From Ilumatobacteraceae bacterium (GTDB lineage: Bacteria; Actinomycetota; Acidimicrobiia; Acidimicrobiales; Ilumatobacteraceae), in the NCBI GenBank assembly GCA_023257035.1, contig JALRDI010000244.1, positions 1 through 10,297 of the forward strand: DNA of 10,297 nucleotides, in the 5' to 3' direction. A program made the position numbers and the translations under genes. The first letter of the stretch is position 1. Each line of letters starts with the position of its first letter. Positions 1 through 6,335 of this stretch are shown here, in pieces. The notes below the pieces were generated by a model, which was not told where the DNA came from, made no database searches, and was given only the letters and a program-made list of their open reading frames with translations.

Positions 1-107
1 CAACGAGGGCAACGGCTGCCAATCAAATCGCGGGGATTGAACGAATCTTCATGCGCTCGACCAAACCATTTAGCAAAAGTGATGACGGTTTATTTCTCCC
101 AACGCAG
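1..107. other. Unassigned left edge
   Basis: No gene can be supported here. On the plus strand a frame is open from base 3 to a TAA at 120-122, which would overlap the enoyl-CoA hydratase stop by 15 bases and could be the C-terminus of a convergent gene. On the minus strand a frame without a usual start codon is open from about base 86 to the edge. Both are too short to judge. I see no clear terminator. Confidence 0.3.
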
Positions 108-944
108 CTAACGGTCGAATAACTCACCCATGACGTCACCAATGCGAAGCTCAACGTCTCGGGTCTGGCCGCCCGCATCGAGGTACTGCCGCATCGCCGG
201 CCGAGCATCCGCATCTCGTAAGAGAACCTGAAACAGGTACGACTCATATTTCAGGCCATCTTCGAGACTTCGATCAACACTTGCACGCACTGATCGCTTC
301 GCCTCACGGACCGCAGCAGGCGGGAACGAAGCTATGCGTTTCGCTAACCGATCGACATGGGTAGATAGTTCTGAACAACTCATCGAGCGATTGAGGAACC
401 CCCAGCGTTCCGCCGTCGATGCATCGATGTCATCCGCGCCGAGCACCACTTCCATCGCGCGACCAATACCAATCAACCGCGGAATCCGTTGTGTTCCGCC
501 ACCGCCAGGGAGGATGCCCAGCGGAACCTCCATCTGGTTCCACCTGAAGGTTTCGCTATCACCGAACCGCATATCGCAGGCCGCAGACAACTCTGCTCCG
601 CCACCACCGACACGACCTCGAAGTTCAGCAATCGTGACCTTGTCCATCGTTCGGTACATCTCACACATCCGGTCGAAACCACCAAGTTCAGACTCCTCCA
701 CCGCGTCATCTTCGACCGGAAAATCCAGTATGGCCTCGACATCAAAATGGGCGATAAAGAACTCTGGGTTCGCGCTTCTCAACACGACAACCCGAACTGC
801 ATCATCTTCTGACAGCTGCACCGAAACTTTTGCGAGCGACCTGAACAGTCCCGAGGTCATGAGATTGATTGGTGGGTTGTCGATAAGCACAACTGCAACA
901 CCATCGGTCACTGAGACGTTGAGATGGGGGTAGTCGTAACTCAT
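108..944 (-). CDS. Enoyl-CoA hydratase/isomerase family protein (crotonase fold)
   Basis: Cytoplasmic crotonase-superfamily enzyme of 278 residues, close to the usual 255-290. It probably adds water to a 2-enoyl-CoA. The signature GGGGAELSAACD (residues 113-124) carries Glu118, and MEVPLGILPGGGGTQRI (138-154) carries Glu139. These align with the two catalytic glutamates of classical hydratases (Glu144 and Glu164 of the rat enzyme), so hydratase activity is more likely than isomerase alone. The oxyanion-hole segment near IAHFDVEAI (64-72) differs from the common AGADI pattern. The start at 944 is backed by a strong AGGAG (951-955) 6 nt upstream, which overlaps the TAG stop of the amidohydrolase gene; this implies operon membership and translational coupling. 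It is the last gene of the minus-strand run. Exact acyl-CoA substrate unknown. Confidence 0.92.
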   Translation of the reverse strand: MSYDYPHLNVSVTDGVAVVLIDNPPINLMTSGLFRSLAKVSVQLSEDDAVRVVVLRSANPEFFIAHFDVEAILDFPVEDDAVEESELGGFDRMCEMYRTMDKVTIAELRGRVGGGGAELSAACDMRFGDSETFRWNQMEVPLGILPGGGGTQRIPRLIGIGRAMEVVLGADDIDASTAERWGFLNRSMSCSELSTHVDRLAKRIASFPPAAVREAKRSVRASVDRSLEDGLKYESYLFQVLLRDADARPAMRQYLDAGGQTRDVELRIGDVMGELFDR

Positions 945-953
945 TGTGTACTC

Positions 954-2606
954 CTAGTTCGCAATGCCAAGAAGGTCATGTGCGACATTGCCACCAACGA
1001 TCGTTGCATCGACCGAAATCTGACCAATGCCATCTTTGTCAATCGTCAGCGGGTCTTCGCCAAGCAAGACAAAGTCAGCGAGCTTGCCAGGCGAAATGGT
1101 GCCCTTCACTTTTTCCTCGAACGCGGCGTAGGCCGAACCACCGGTGTAGGCGGCGATTGCTTCTGCCGGAGAGATCGCCTCTTGCGGCACAAACGGTTCT
1201 CCAGATGCAGTTCTCTGGTTCACCATGTCGTGGATTCCGAGCAACGGCGCACCGTTGACCACCGGACGATCACTCGACCCGGGCAGAGGGATACCTCGGT
1301 CAAGGAACGACCGCTGACGATAGGCGTCGGGAGTGCGATGAACACCAAGGGCATGCTTCATGCCGTCACCGATTTCCGAGATGAACCGACCTTGCGGCAC
1401 TGGGATAACGCCGAGAACCTTCACCTTGTCGAGCAGCTGTTCTTGCAACACGCCGCAGTGTTCAATGCGATGGCGGGGGTCATGACGTGGGTACAACTTC
1501 TGTGCTTCTTCATAGGCGTCGAGCACCGTTGAGACCGCGCGGTCACCGATTGCGTGGGTGCACACCTGCCACCCCGACCTGTGGGCATCGATGATGAGCC
1601 GGCGAAGCACTTCGGGTTCGGTCTGGAAGAACCCGCAACTGCACTCGCCACCGCCACCGCCTTCGAAGGGGTCAAACATTGCCGCAGTCCGACCAATGAG
1701 CGAGCCATCAGAGAAAATTTTGGTGCCACCAATACGAAGCCACTCGTCGCCGAGCCCCGAGTGGATTCCACCGTCGAGCGCGAAGACGCTGTCTTCACCC
1801 TCAGCGTGCGAAATGTGGTGCAACGCCTCGACCGCAACAAGCAGGTTCGCTCGGATTCCGAGCACGCCCCGCTTGCGAGCCTCCATCCATGCCATCAACT
1901 CGATTGGGCTATGCGACACGAGACCTGCACCAACACCAGCCTCAGTTGCTGACGTCACGCCTTCGGCGAGATAGCGCCGCGAGGCCTGGTCAATTGCGTC
2001 GACGATGCGGTCAACAGTGAGCGGATAGACAAGATCGCGAACCATCGACTGCGCCTGCTCCATGACCAGGCCGTCAAGCGCGCCATCGGCATCGCGACCA
2101 AGTTCACCACCGCTCGGAACCGGTGTATCGCGGATCATGTCGAGAACCGCAGTGTTCACTGCGCACATATGACCAGAGGTGTGCTTCAGCCACACCTTGT
2201 GGTTCGGCGCGGCAGCGTCGAGTTCTTTTGCGTGGGGGTGTCGACCCTCAGCGAGCTTGTTTTGGTCATATCCCGCTCCAGTCACCCAGCCGCCGGCAGG
2301 CGTTTCTGCGGCCCGTTGACGAATTGCCTCGCAGATGTCTTCGACCGAGCGCATCGGAGGTGATGAACAATCAACATCTGCCAGGCTCATTCCGAAAAAG
2401 ACCATGTGGTTATGTGCGTCGTTGAAACCTGGCACCACGCTGCGGCGACCAAGGTCAATGCGACTGTCAGCAGTGAATTGCTCAGCCAGATCGTCATCGC
2501 CAACTGCGATGATTCGGCCGGCGAGCACTGCAACCGTCGAGGCCCGAGGTAATGCAGGGTCAAATGTGTGGATGTCGCCATTAACGAAGAGTTGATCGAC
2601 CTTCAT
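954..2606 (-). CDS. YtcJ-like metal-dependent amidohydrolase (amidohydrolase_3 family)
   Basis: A 550-residue cytoplasmic hydrolase of the amidohydrolase superfamily, full length for YtcJ-like members. A short N-terminal beta-sandwich (about 1-58) leads into the TIM barrel at PGFNDAHNH (59-67), the HxH metal motif with His65 and His67. Further expected ligands or active-site residues follow: Lys296 in GGTKIFSDGSL, His351 in THAIGD, His383 in HRIEH and Asp446 in SSDRPV. The C-terminal GKLADFVLLGEDPL (507-520) is the returning sandwich. The family cleaves C-N bonds of amides, ureas or formamides; the substrate here is not deducible. An unusual five-glycine run followed by Cys-Ser-Cys lies at 316-324. 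The start at 2606 has no Shine-Dalgarno, but CAGAAT lies 6 nt upstream. It follows the VOC gene after 56 nt and overlaps the ribosome-binding site of the enoyl-CoA hydratase gene. Confidence 0.93.
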   Translation of the reverse strand: MKVDQLFVNGDIHTFDPALPRASTVAVLAGRIIAVGDDDLAEQFTADSRIDLGRRSVVPGFNDAHNHMVFFGMSLADVDCSSPPMRSVEDICEAIRQRAAETPAGGWVTGAGYDQNKLAEGRHPHAKELDAAAPNHKVWLKHTSGHMCAVNTAVLDMIRDTPVPSGGELGRDADGALDGLVMEQAQSMVRDLVYPLTVDRIVDAIDQASRRYLAEGVTSATEAGVGAGLVSHSPIELMAWMEARKRGVLGIRANLLVAVEALHHISHAEGEDSVFALDGGIHSGLGDEWLRIGGTKIFSDGSLIGRTAAMFDPFEGGGGGECSCGFFQTEPEVLRRLIIDAHRSGWQVCTHAIGDRAVSTVLDAYEEAQKLYPRHDPRHRIEHCGVLQEQLLDKVKVLGVIPVPQGRFISEIGDGMKHALGVHRTPDAYRQRSFLDRGIPLPGSSDRPVVNGAPLLGIHDMVNQRTASGEPFVPQEAISPAEAIAAYTGGSAYAAFEEKVKGTISPGKLADFVLLGEDPLTIDKDGIGQISVDATIVGGNVAHDLLGIAN

Positions 2607-2612
2607 AGTTCG

Positions 2613-2618
2613 ATTCTG
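2613..2618 (-). promoter_or_regulatory. Weak -10-like hexamer 6 nt before the amidohydrolase start
   Basis: Read on the minus strand the hexamer is CAGAAT, sharing four positions with TATAAT, followed by CGAACT and then the ATG at 2606. There is no Shine-Dalgarno. The spacing equals that of the other leaderless-looking starts in this window, so an internal leaderless promoter inside the operon is possible. No good -35 is seen at 16-18 nt, so read-through from upstream is equally possible. Confidence 0.3.
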
Positions 2619-2662
2619 TCAGTTCGTTAAACCCAACAGAGGCTTGGGGCGATCCCCGTGAT

Positions 2663-3214
2663 CTACACAGAGACTTTTGTGCCGTCTGCAGTGACCGGAT
2701 CGATTGCGAGATCCGACTCGGTGCCCATCGGTCGAGTCCATGACGCGAATTCAAGAAGAATGCCATCCGGGTCAAAAAAGTAGAACGAGCGCACAAAGAC
2801 CCCTGGGTGGAAACTCTGCGCAACGGTGAGCTCGCTGTCGTCATGGTCGAGAATCGCCGACACATCAACACCTTCGTCGATGAGTCGTTGGCGGTACTCC
2901 TCGAATTTCTCAAGCGGAACGTCAAACGCAAGGTGATTCATCGACCCATGTGCTGATGCGAGGTTCCCGCGGCCAGGCATTCCACCGGCACTTGCAATTC
3001 CTGGTTGGGGTTCAGGTGCGCCTGGAAACCAGAAGAACGCAAGGCAGTCGTTGTTGCCAATATCGAAAAAGAAATGCTGCCCACCACCGGGGATATCGAG
3101 TGTTTTGACAAGCTGCATGCCGAGTACATCTCGATAAAACCGCACCGTCCGAGCCATATCGGCACAGACCATTGCGATGTGATTCACGCCTCTGATTTCG
3201 AATTTCTCATTCAT
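2663..3214 (-). CDS. VOC-superfamily metalloenzyme (glyoxalase/extradiol dioxygenase-like)
   Basis: A 183-residue cytoplasmic protein with two beta-alpha-beta-beta-beta modules. Module 1 opens with GVNHIAMVCADMARTVRFYR (9-28) and module 2 with SMNHLAFDVP (91-100). Likely metal ligands are His12, His94 and Glu155 (in DPDGILLEFA, 148-157); His47 or a nearby acid could be the fourth. VOC enzymes include glyoxalases, extradiol dioxygenases, epimerases and antibiotic-modifying proteins, so the reaction is open; the oxidative neighbours favour ring cleavage or a related lyase step. I chose the ATG at 3214 over an in-frame one at 3277. It begins one base after the stop of the AhpD-like gene, has GGAG (3224-3227) 9 nt upstream, and the VOC fold starts right after it. 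It is co-translated with the upstream genes. Confidence 0.91.
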   Translation of the reverse strand: MNEKFEIRGVNHIAMVCADMARTVRFYRDVLGMQLVKTLDIPGGGQHFFFDIGNNDCLAFFWFPGAPEPQPGIASAGGMPGRGNLASAHGSMNHLAFDVPLEKFEEYRQRLIDEGVDVSAILDHDDSELTVAQSFHPGVFVRSFYFFDPDGILLEFASWTRPMGTESDLAIDPVTADGTKVSV

Positions 3215-3215
3215 C

Positions 3216-3860
3216 TCAATCGTCTCCGCGCCGACGACCAGCGAACTGCTGGGCATCGAAATCTTCAGGGGCCGCAACTTCGACGATCACTTCATCGCGA
3301 TCATCAAATTCGAGGCGTAACGCTCGAGTCATCACGGCGTGCATGAAATACAGCGACGTGATGTAGGTGAACTCAAGGATCTCTTCGTCGCTGAAGTGGG
3401 TCTTCATCGCGTCAAATACTGCGTCAGGCACCCGACCATGCTGGTCGACGAGGTAGTCGGTATACGCGAGCAGCGCACGCTCTTTGGCATCGAAGCAATC
3501 GGCAACTTCCCACGCGTGAATAGCTGAGATCTTTTCTTCGGGCATGCCCAGGCCACGACAACTCTTGCAATGCTGCGAGTAGACGAACTGGCTTCCCGTC
3601 AGCCAACCAGCACGGGTCTGGCCGAGCTCACGAAGCTGCCCATCGAGACGACGTTCGGGGCTGCGGTAGAGACCAAAGCCTTTCACCGAGTGGTCAAAAA
3701 TGTCGGGAGAGAGCGCAAACACCGTCCACCAGTCGCCAGTCGTGCCGGTTGAGGTTCCCGGTTCATCGACCGGGTCGCGATCGCCAAAGAGAAAGTTGTA
3801 GAGCGGTAAAACGCGTTGCTGATCTGCTTCTGCGCGCGGTACTTGTCGAAGTCGTGGCAT
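3216..3860 (-). CDS. Carboxymuconolactone decarboxylase/AhpD-like family protein
   Basis: A 214-residue, mostly helical cytoplasmic protein of the alkylhydroperoxidase D/CMD superfamily. The core is RAGWLTGSQFVYSQHCKSCR (83-102), with His97, Cys98 and Cys101, followed by GMPEEKISAIHAWEV (105-119) and the helix AKERALLAYTDYLVD (125-139). AhpD proteins use CxxC plus a His three residues after the second Cys. Here CxxC is present but that position is Gly105, while a His directly precedes the first Cys. The mechanism may therefore be redox, decarboxylase-like or neither. The ATG at 3860 is supported by AAGGA (3867-3871), which overlaps the TAA of the LLM gene, with a 6-nt spacer. Its place between an LLM oxygenase and a VOC protein suggests a role on a catabolic intermediate or in peroxide protection during flavin chemistry. 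Confidence 0.88.
   Translation of the reverse strand: MPRLRQVPRAEADQQRVLPLYNFLFGDRDPVDEPGTSTGTTGDWWTVFALSPDIFDHSVKGFGLYRSPERRLDGQLRELGQTRAGWLTGSQFVYSQHCKSCRGLGMPEEKISAIHAWEVADCFDAKERALLAYTDYLVDQHGRVPDAVFDAMKTHFSDEEILEFTYITSLYFMHAVMTRALRLEFDDRDEVIVEVAAPEDFDAQQFAGRRRGDD
3224..3227 (-). promoter_or_regulatory. Shine-Dalgarno that fixes the VOC start at 3214
   Basis: GGAG on the minus strand lies 9 nt before the ATG at 3214, within the last codons of the AhpD-like gene whose TGA occupies 3216-3218. The stop-G-ATG arrangement is typical of coupled translation and argues against the longer in-frame start at 3277, which would lie 62 nt inside the upstream gene. Confidence 0.7.
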
Positions 3861-3869
3861 GAATTGTCC

Positions 3870-4967
3870 TTAAGCGGGAATTCCGAGTCGGTCATGAACG
3901 GCTGGCAGGGCTTGGAGTTCTGGCATCACTTTCGCTGCGAAGAGATGCATTGATCGTTCTGCCTCTTCAAGCGACATGCCGGCGTACGAGAACACGCCCA
4001 TATAGCCATCCATGTACATCTCGTCTTGAAGATTGATGATCTTTTCAGTGACTTGATCTGGGGTTCCCCAGAGTTGAAGGTTGATGAAGAAATCCTCCAT
4101 CTGCTCGTAGCCACCTGGCGCGACTAGTCGGTCGTACATCAAGCCATGGTGTTCGTAGCCAGGAGTGTCCTTGAGGTGCGGTTCGTTGAACTCGTAATGC
4201 TTCACTACTGAATCCCAATAGCCGCCGACATATTTTCGAGCCATCGTTTCGGCTCGGTCGGCACTTTCATCAACGAAAGTCCACCCTGCAACGAACGGGG
4301 GTGGTGGTTCGGTCCCGTTCGCGTCACGATAAATCGTCCGGTAATCCTGAAGCTCTTGGCGAACTGCCTTCCACGGCTTTTGTGGCACAACAAGGATGCC
4401 GACACCCATTTCCGCCATGATGCGAGCCGAATCGGGTGAGACTGCAGCGGCATAGGTGCGACCTTTGAAGCTTGATATCGGCCGCGGACGAATGTCGCGT
4501 CGCTCCTGATGAAGCAAGTCACCGGAATACTCAACCCAACCCTGTTCGAGAGCCGTCAACACAATTTCTGCGGATTCTTTGAAGCGGAGACGCGCCGTTC
4601 CCATATCGACGCCAAACCCGTCGAATTCAACCCGGCCGGTGCCTCGACCCATGCCCAAGATCACACGACCATCAGAGAGGTTGTCGAGCATCGAGATTTG
4701 CTCTGCTACCCGGACTGGGTCATGCCACGGCAGCACACACACCATCGACCCGAGTTGAACATGTTCCGTCTTTGCCGCCATGTACGTGAGGAACTGAAAC
4801 ACGTCTGGACACATCGTGTAATCGGTGAAGTGATGTTCAACGCTCCAAATCGACTGAAAGCCAAGGGGCTCAGCCTGAAGGGCGAGGTGAAGATCTCGCG
4901 CATAGACATCCCGATCAGGAATCTGTTCCCCGGGATTCTGAAAGATCACAGACATTCCGACGTGCAT
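3870..4967 (-). CDS. LLM-class flavin-dependent oxidoreductase (luciferase-like monooxygenase)
   Basis: A 365-residue TIM-barrel flavoenzyme of the bacterial luciferase superfamily, full length, cytoplasmic, expected to use reduced FMN (or F420 in some actinobacterial members) for oxygenation of a small molecule. Diagnostic segments are SIWSVEHHFTDY (39-50), LPWHDPVRVAEQISMLDNLS (79-98), the GRGTGRVEF flavin/substrate loop (107-115), PDSARIMAEMGVGILV (178-193) and the C-terminal WGTPDQVTEKI (300-310). The start at 4967 has AGGGG (4974-4978) 6 nt upstream. It is the first gene of the five-gene minus-strand run and diverges from the M20 amidohydrolase across 120 bp, so it probably carries the operon's promoter. 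Ring-opening oxygenases such as the uracil enzyme RutA belong to this superfamily, but no specific substrate match can be claimed. Confidence 0.93.
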   Translation of the reverse strand: MHVGMSVIFQNPGEQIPDRDVYARDLHLALQAEPLGFQSIWSVEHHFTDYTMCPDVFQFLTYMAAKTEHVQLGSMVCVLPWHDPVRVAEQISMLDNLSDGRVILGMGRGTGRVEFDGFGVDMGTARLRFKESAEIVLTALEQGWVEYSGDLLHQERRDIRPRPISSFKGRTYAAAVSPDSARIMAEMGVGILVVPQKPWKAVRQELQDYRTIYRDANGTEPPPPFVAGWTFVDESADRAETMARKYVGGYWDSVVKHYEFNEPHLKDTPGYEHHGLMYDRLVAPGGYEQMEDFFINLQLWGTPDQVTEKIINLQDEMYMDGYMGVFSYAGMSLEEAERSMHLFAAKVMPELQALPAVHDRLGIPA

Positions 4968-4973
4968 GGCATA

Positions 4974-4978
4974 CCCCT
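4974..4978 (-). promoter_or_regulatory. Shine-Dalgarno of the LLM oxidoreductase gene
   Basis: AGGGG on the minus strand, 6 nt before the ATG at 4967. Unlike the other first-in-unit genes here, this one appears to have a transcribed leader. Confidence 0.6.
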
Positions 4979-4988
4979 TGCTGTATTC

Positions 4989-5003
4989 ACGGCTCGAAGC
5001 CGT
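4989..5003. promoter_or_regulatory. Perfect inverted repeat in the divergent LLM/M20 intergenic region
   Basis: ACGGCT (4989-4994), a 3-nt centre CGA, then AGCCGT (4998-5003): 6-bp arms, perfectly complementary. It sits 22 nt upstream of the LLM start codon and 84 nt before the M20 start. It could be a regulator operator or, if transcribed, a small hairpin just upstream of the LLM Shine-Dalgarno. No regulator gene is in the window. Confidence 0.4.
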
Positions 5004-5075
5004 TACGCAGCCCCCACTGCGCTCTCTCTATTGTGCCTCATCACACAGCCCTCGTTCTCCGTTGGAGATGTGATT

Positions 5076-5081
5076 TACGAT
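5076..5081 (+). promoter_or_regulatory. -10-like element of a probably leaderless promoter (M20 amidohydrolase)
   Basis: TACGAT followed by exactly 6 nt (CGTGTG) and the ATG at 5088. The match to TANNNT and the lack of a Shine-Dalgarno close to the ATG fit a transcript beginning at or next to the start codon, which is common in actinobacteria. No convincing -35 is visible. Confidence 0.5.
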
Positions 5082-5087
5082 CGTGTG

Positions 5088-6332
5088 ATGTCGTCAACAT
5101 CACTTCCGACACGCCACGCCGACATCAGCATTGACGGCGAACGTCTGTGGGACACGATGCATCGTCTCGCAGAAATCGGTGCCACCGAGGCGGGAGGTGT
5201 GGCTCGAGTTGCGCTCACCGATGTTGACAAAGCCGGGCGAGACCAATTCATCGAATGGGTGACTGCGCTTGGATGCACCGTGCATATTGACCGAGTCGGC
5301 AATCTCTTCGCAAGGTACGAAGGAAGCGATTCATCTCGGTCACCAGTGGTCATCGGAAGCCACCTTGACTCACAACCAACAGGCGGTAAATACGACGGCG
5401 CCTATGGAGTAATGGTCGGCCTCGAAGTGCTCCGAGCGCTGCATGCAAACGACACCCGGCTTGCCGCTCCGGTAGAGGTCGTGTCGTGGACCAACGAAGA
5501 GGGCGCTCGGTTCCCGCCGGCGATGTTGGGCTCCGGGGTGTTCTCGGGCGACATCTCGTTAGAAGCCGGGCTCGGTTCAACCTCGATGCAGGGCGATGTT
5601 CTCGGTGAAGAACTCCTTCGAATTGGATACTCAGGGCCGGAGCTACCCGGTGAGCGACCAATCGGCTACTACCTCGAACCTCATATCGAACAGGGGCCGA
5701 TTCTCGAAGAGGGCGACCACACCATTGGCATTGTGACCGGGGTGCAAGGTGTCCGTTGGTATGACGTGACGATCACTGGCCAAGAAGCCCATGCCGGGAC
5801 GACTCCAATGGAACGGCGCAGCGATGCAATGGTCTCCGCGGCTCGCCTCATTACAGAGGTCGACAACATTGCCCGAAGGCGTGGCCCTGCCGGACGGTCA
5901 ACGGTTGGTGTCGTTGAGGTCGAGCCTGGTTCTCGCAACACCATCGTCGGCACCGTTCGAATGACGGTTGATCTCCGGCATCCCGACGCTGACGTACTCG
6001 CCGAGATGGACGCTGAATTCAGAGAGTTCGTGACATCACTTCAGCCTCAGCCCGAGGTCGAGCAAATCTGGTATTCGGCGCCGATCGAGTTCGACCCAGA
6101 GATCGTGTCAGCTCTGAGAACTGCGGCCACGGATCAGGGCAAAGACCCGGTCGACATCACCTCAGGCGCCGGTCATGACGCGTGCTACATCTCGAAGGTT
6201 GCTCCAACCGGAATGATTTTCATTCCCTGCGCCGATGGGCTCTCACATAATGAAGCCGAGGCCATCACCTACGAACACGCGATTGCTGGGGCAGAGGTCA
6301 CCCTCGCTGCGGTTCTGCAACTCGGTTCGTGA
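5088..6332 (+). CDS. Zn-dependent M20-type amidohydrolase (N-carbamoyl-amino-acid hydrolase/allantoate amidohydrolase family)
   Basis: A 414-residue cytoplasmic dinuclear-zinc hydrolase, the normal length for beta-ureidopropionase, L-carbamoylase and allantoate amidohydrolase relatives. All metal and catalytic positions are visible: His92 (GSHLDS), Asp103 (KYDGAYG), Glu137/Glu138 (TNEEGARF), His199 (EPHIEQGP) and His387 (LSHNEAE). The dimerisation-domain motif QEAHAGTTPM (232-241) and GAGHDA (360-365) are also intact. It likely hydrolyses an N-carbamoyl or ureido group, releasing ammonia and CO2 together with an amino acid. The reading frame stays open far upstream, but the ATG at 5088 fits the family N-terminus (ISIDGERLWDTMHRLAEIGA) and lies 6 nt after a -10-like hexamer. 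GTG codons at 5085 and 5070 are alternatives. Its stop is 3 bp from that of the convergent old yellow enzyme. Confidence 0.93.
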   Translation: MSSTSLPTRHADISIDGERLWDTMHRLAEIGATEAGGVARVALTDVDKAGRDQFIEWVTALGCTVHIDRVGNLFARYEGSDSSRSPVVIGSHLDSQPTGGKYDGAYGVMVGLEVLRALHANDTRLAAPVEVVSWTNEEGARFPPAMLGSGVFSGDISLEAGLGSTSMQGDVLGEELLRIGYSGPELPGERPIGYYLEPHIEQGPILEEGDHTIGIVTGVQGVRWYDVTITGQEAHAGTTPMERRSDAMVSAARLITEVDNIARRRGPAGRSTVGVVEVEPGSRNTIVGTVRMTVDLRHPDADVLAEMDAEFREFVTSLQPQPEVEQIWYSAPIEFDPEIVSALRTAATDQGKDPVDITSGAGHDACYISKVAPTGMIFIPCADGLSHNEAEAITYEHAIAGAEVTLAAVLQLGS

Positions 6333-6335
6333 CGC

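Noticed and set aside
334..933. Long plus-strand open frame opposite the enoyl-CoA hydratase
   Set aside because: Antisense shadow; low-complexity Ser/Pro/Thr-rich translation with no recognisable domain, against a clear crotonase on the other strand.
924..1532. Plus-strand open frame opposite the amidohydrolase
   Set aside because: Antisense shadow of a gene with all expected metal ligands; no domain seen.
2646..2657. GGGG-CGAT-CCCC hairpin between the VOC and amidohydrolase genes as a terminator
   Set aside because: Only a 4-bp stem with no following T-run on the minus strand; more likely chance within an operon junction.
3215..3277. Longer VOC start at 3277
   Set aside because: It would lie inside the end of the AhpD-like gene; the ATG at 3214 has its own GGAG and matches the start of the fold.
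4509..5087. 193-codon in-frame upstream extension of the M20 hydrolase
   Set aside because: It runs antisense through the well-supported LLM gene, shows no family similarity, and the hydrolase fold begins right after the ATG at 5088.
3870..6332. Rut pyrimidine-degradation pathway (LLM oxygenase plus ureido hydrolase)
   Set aside because: The LLM protein is not recognisably RutA, and RutB/RutC/RutD-type genes are missing; the neighbours are YtcJ, VOC and crotonase proteins instead.
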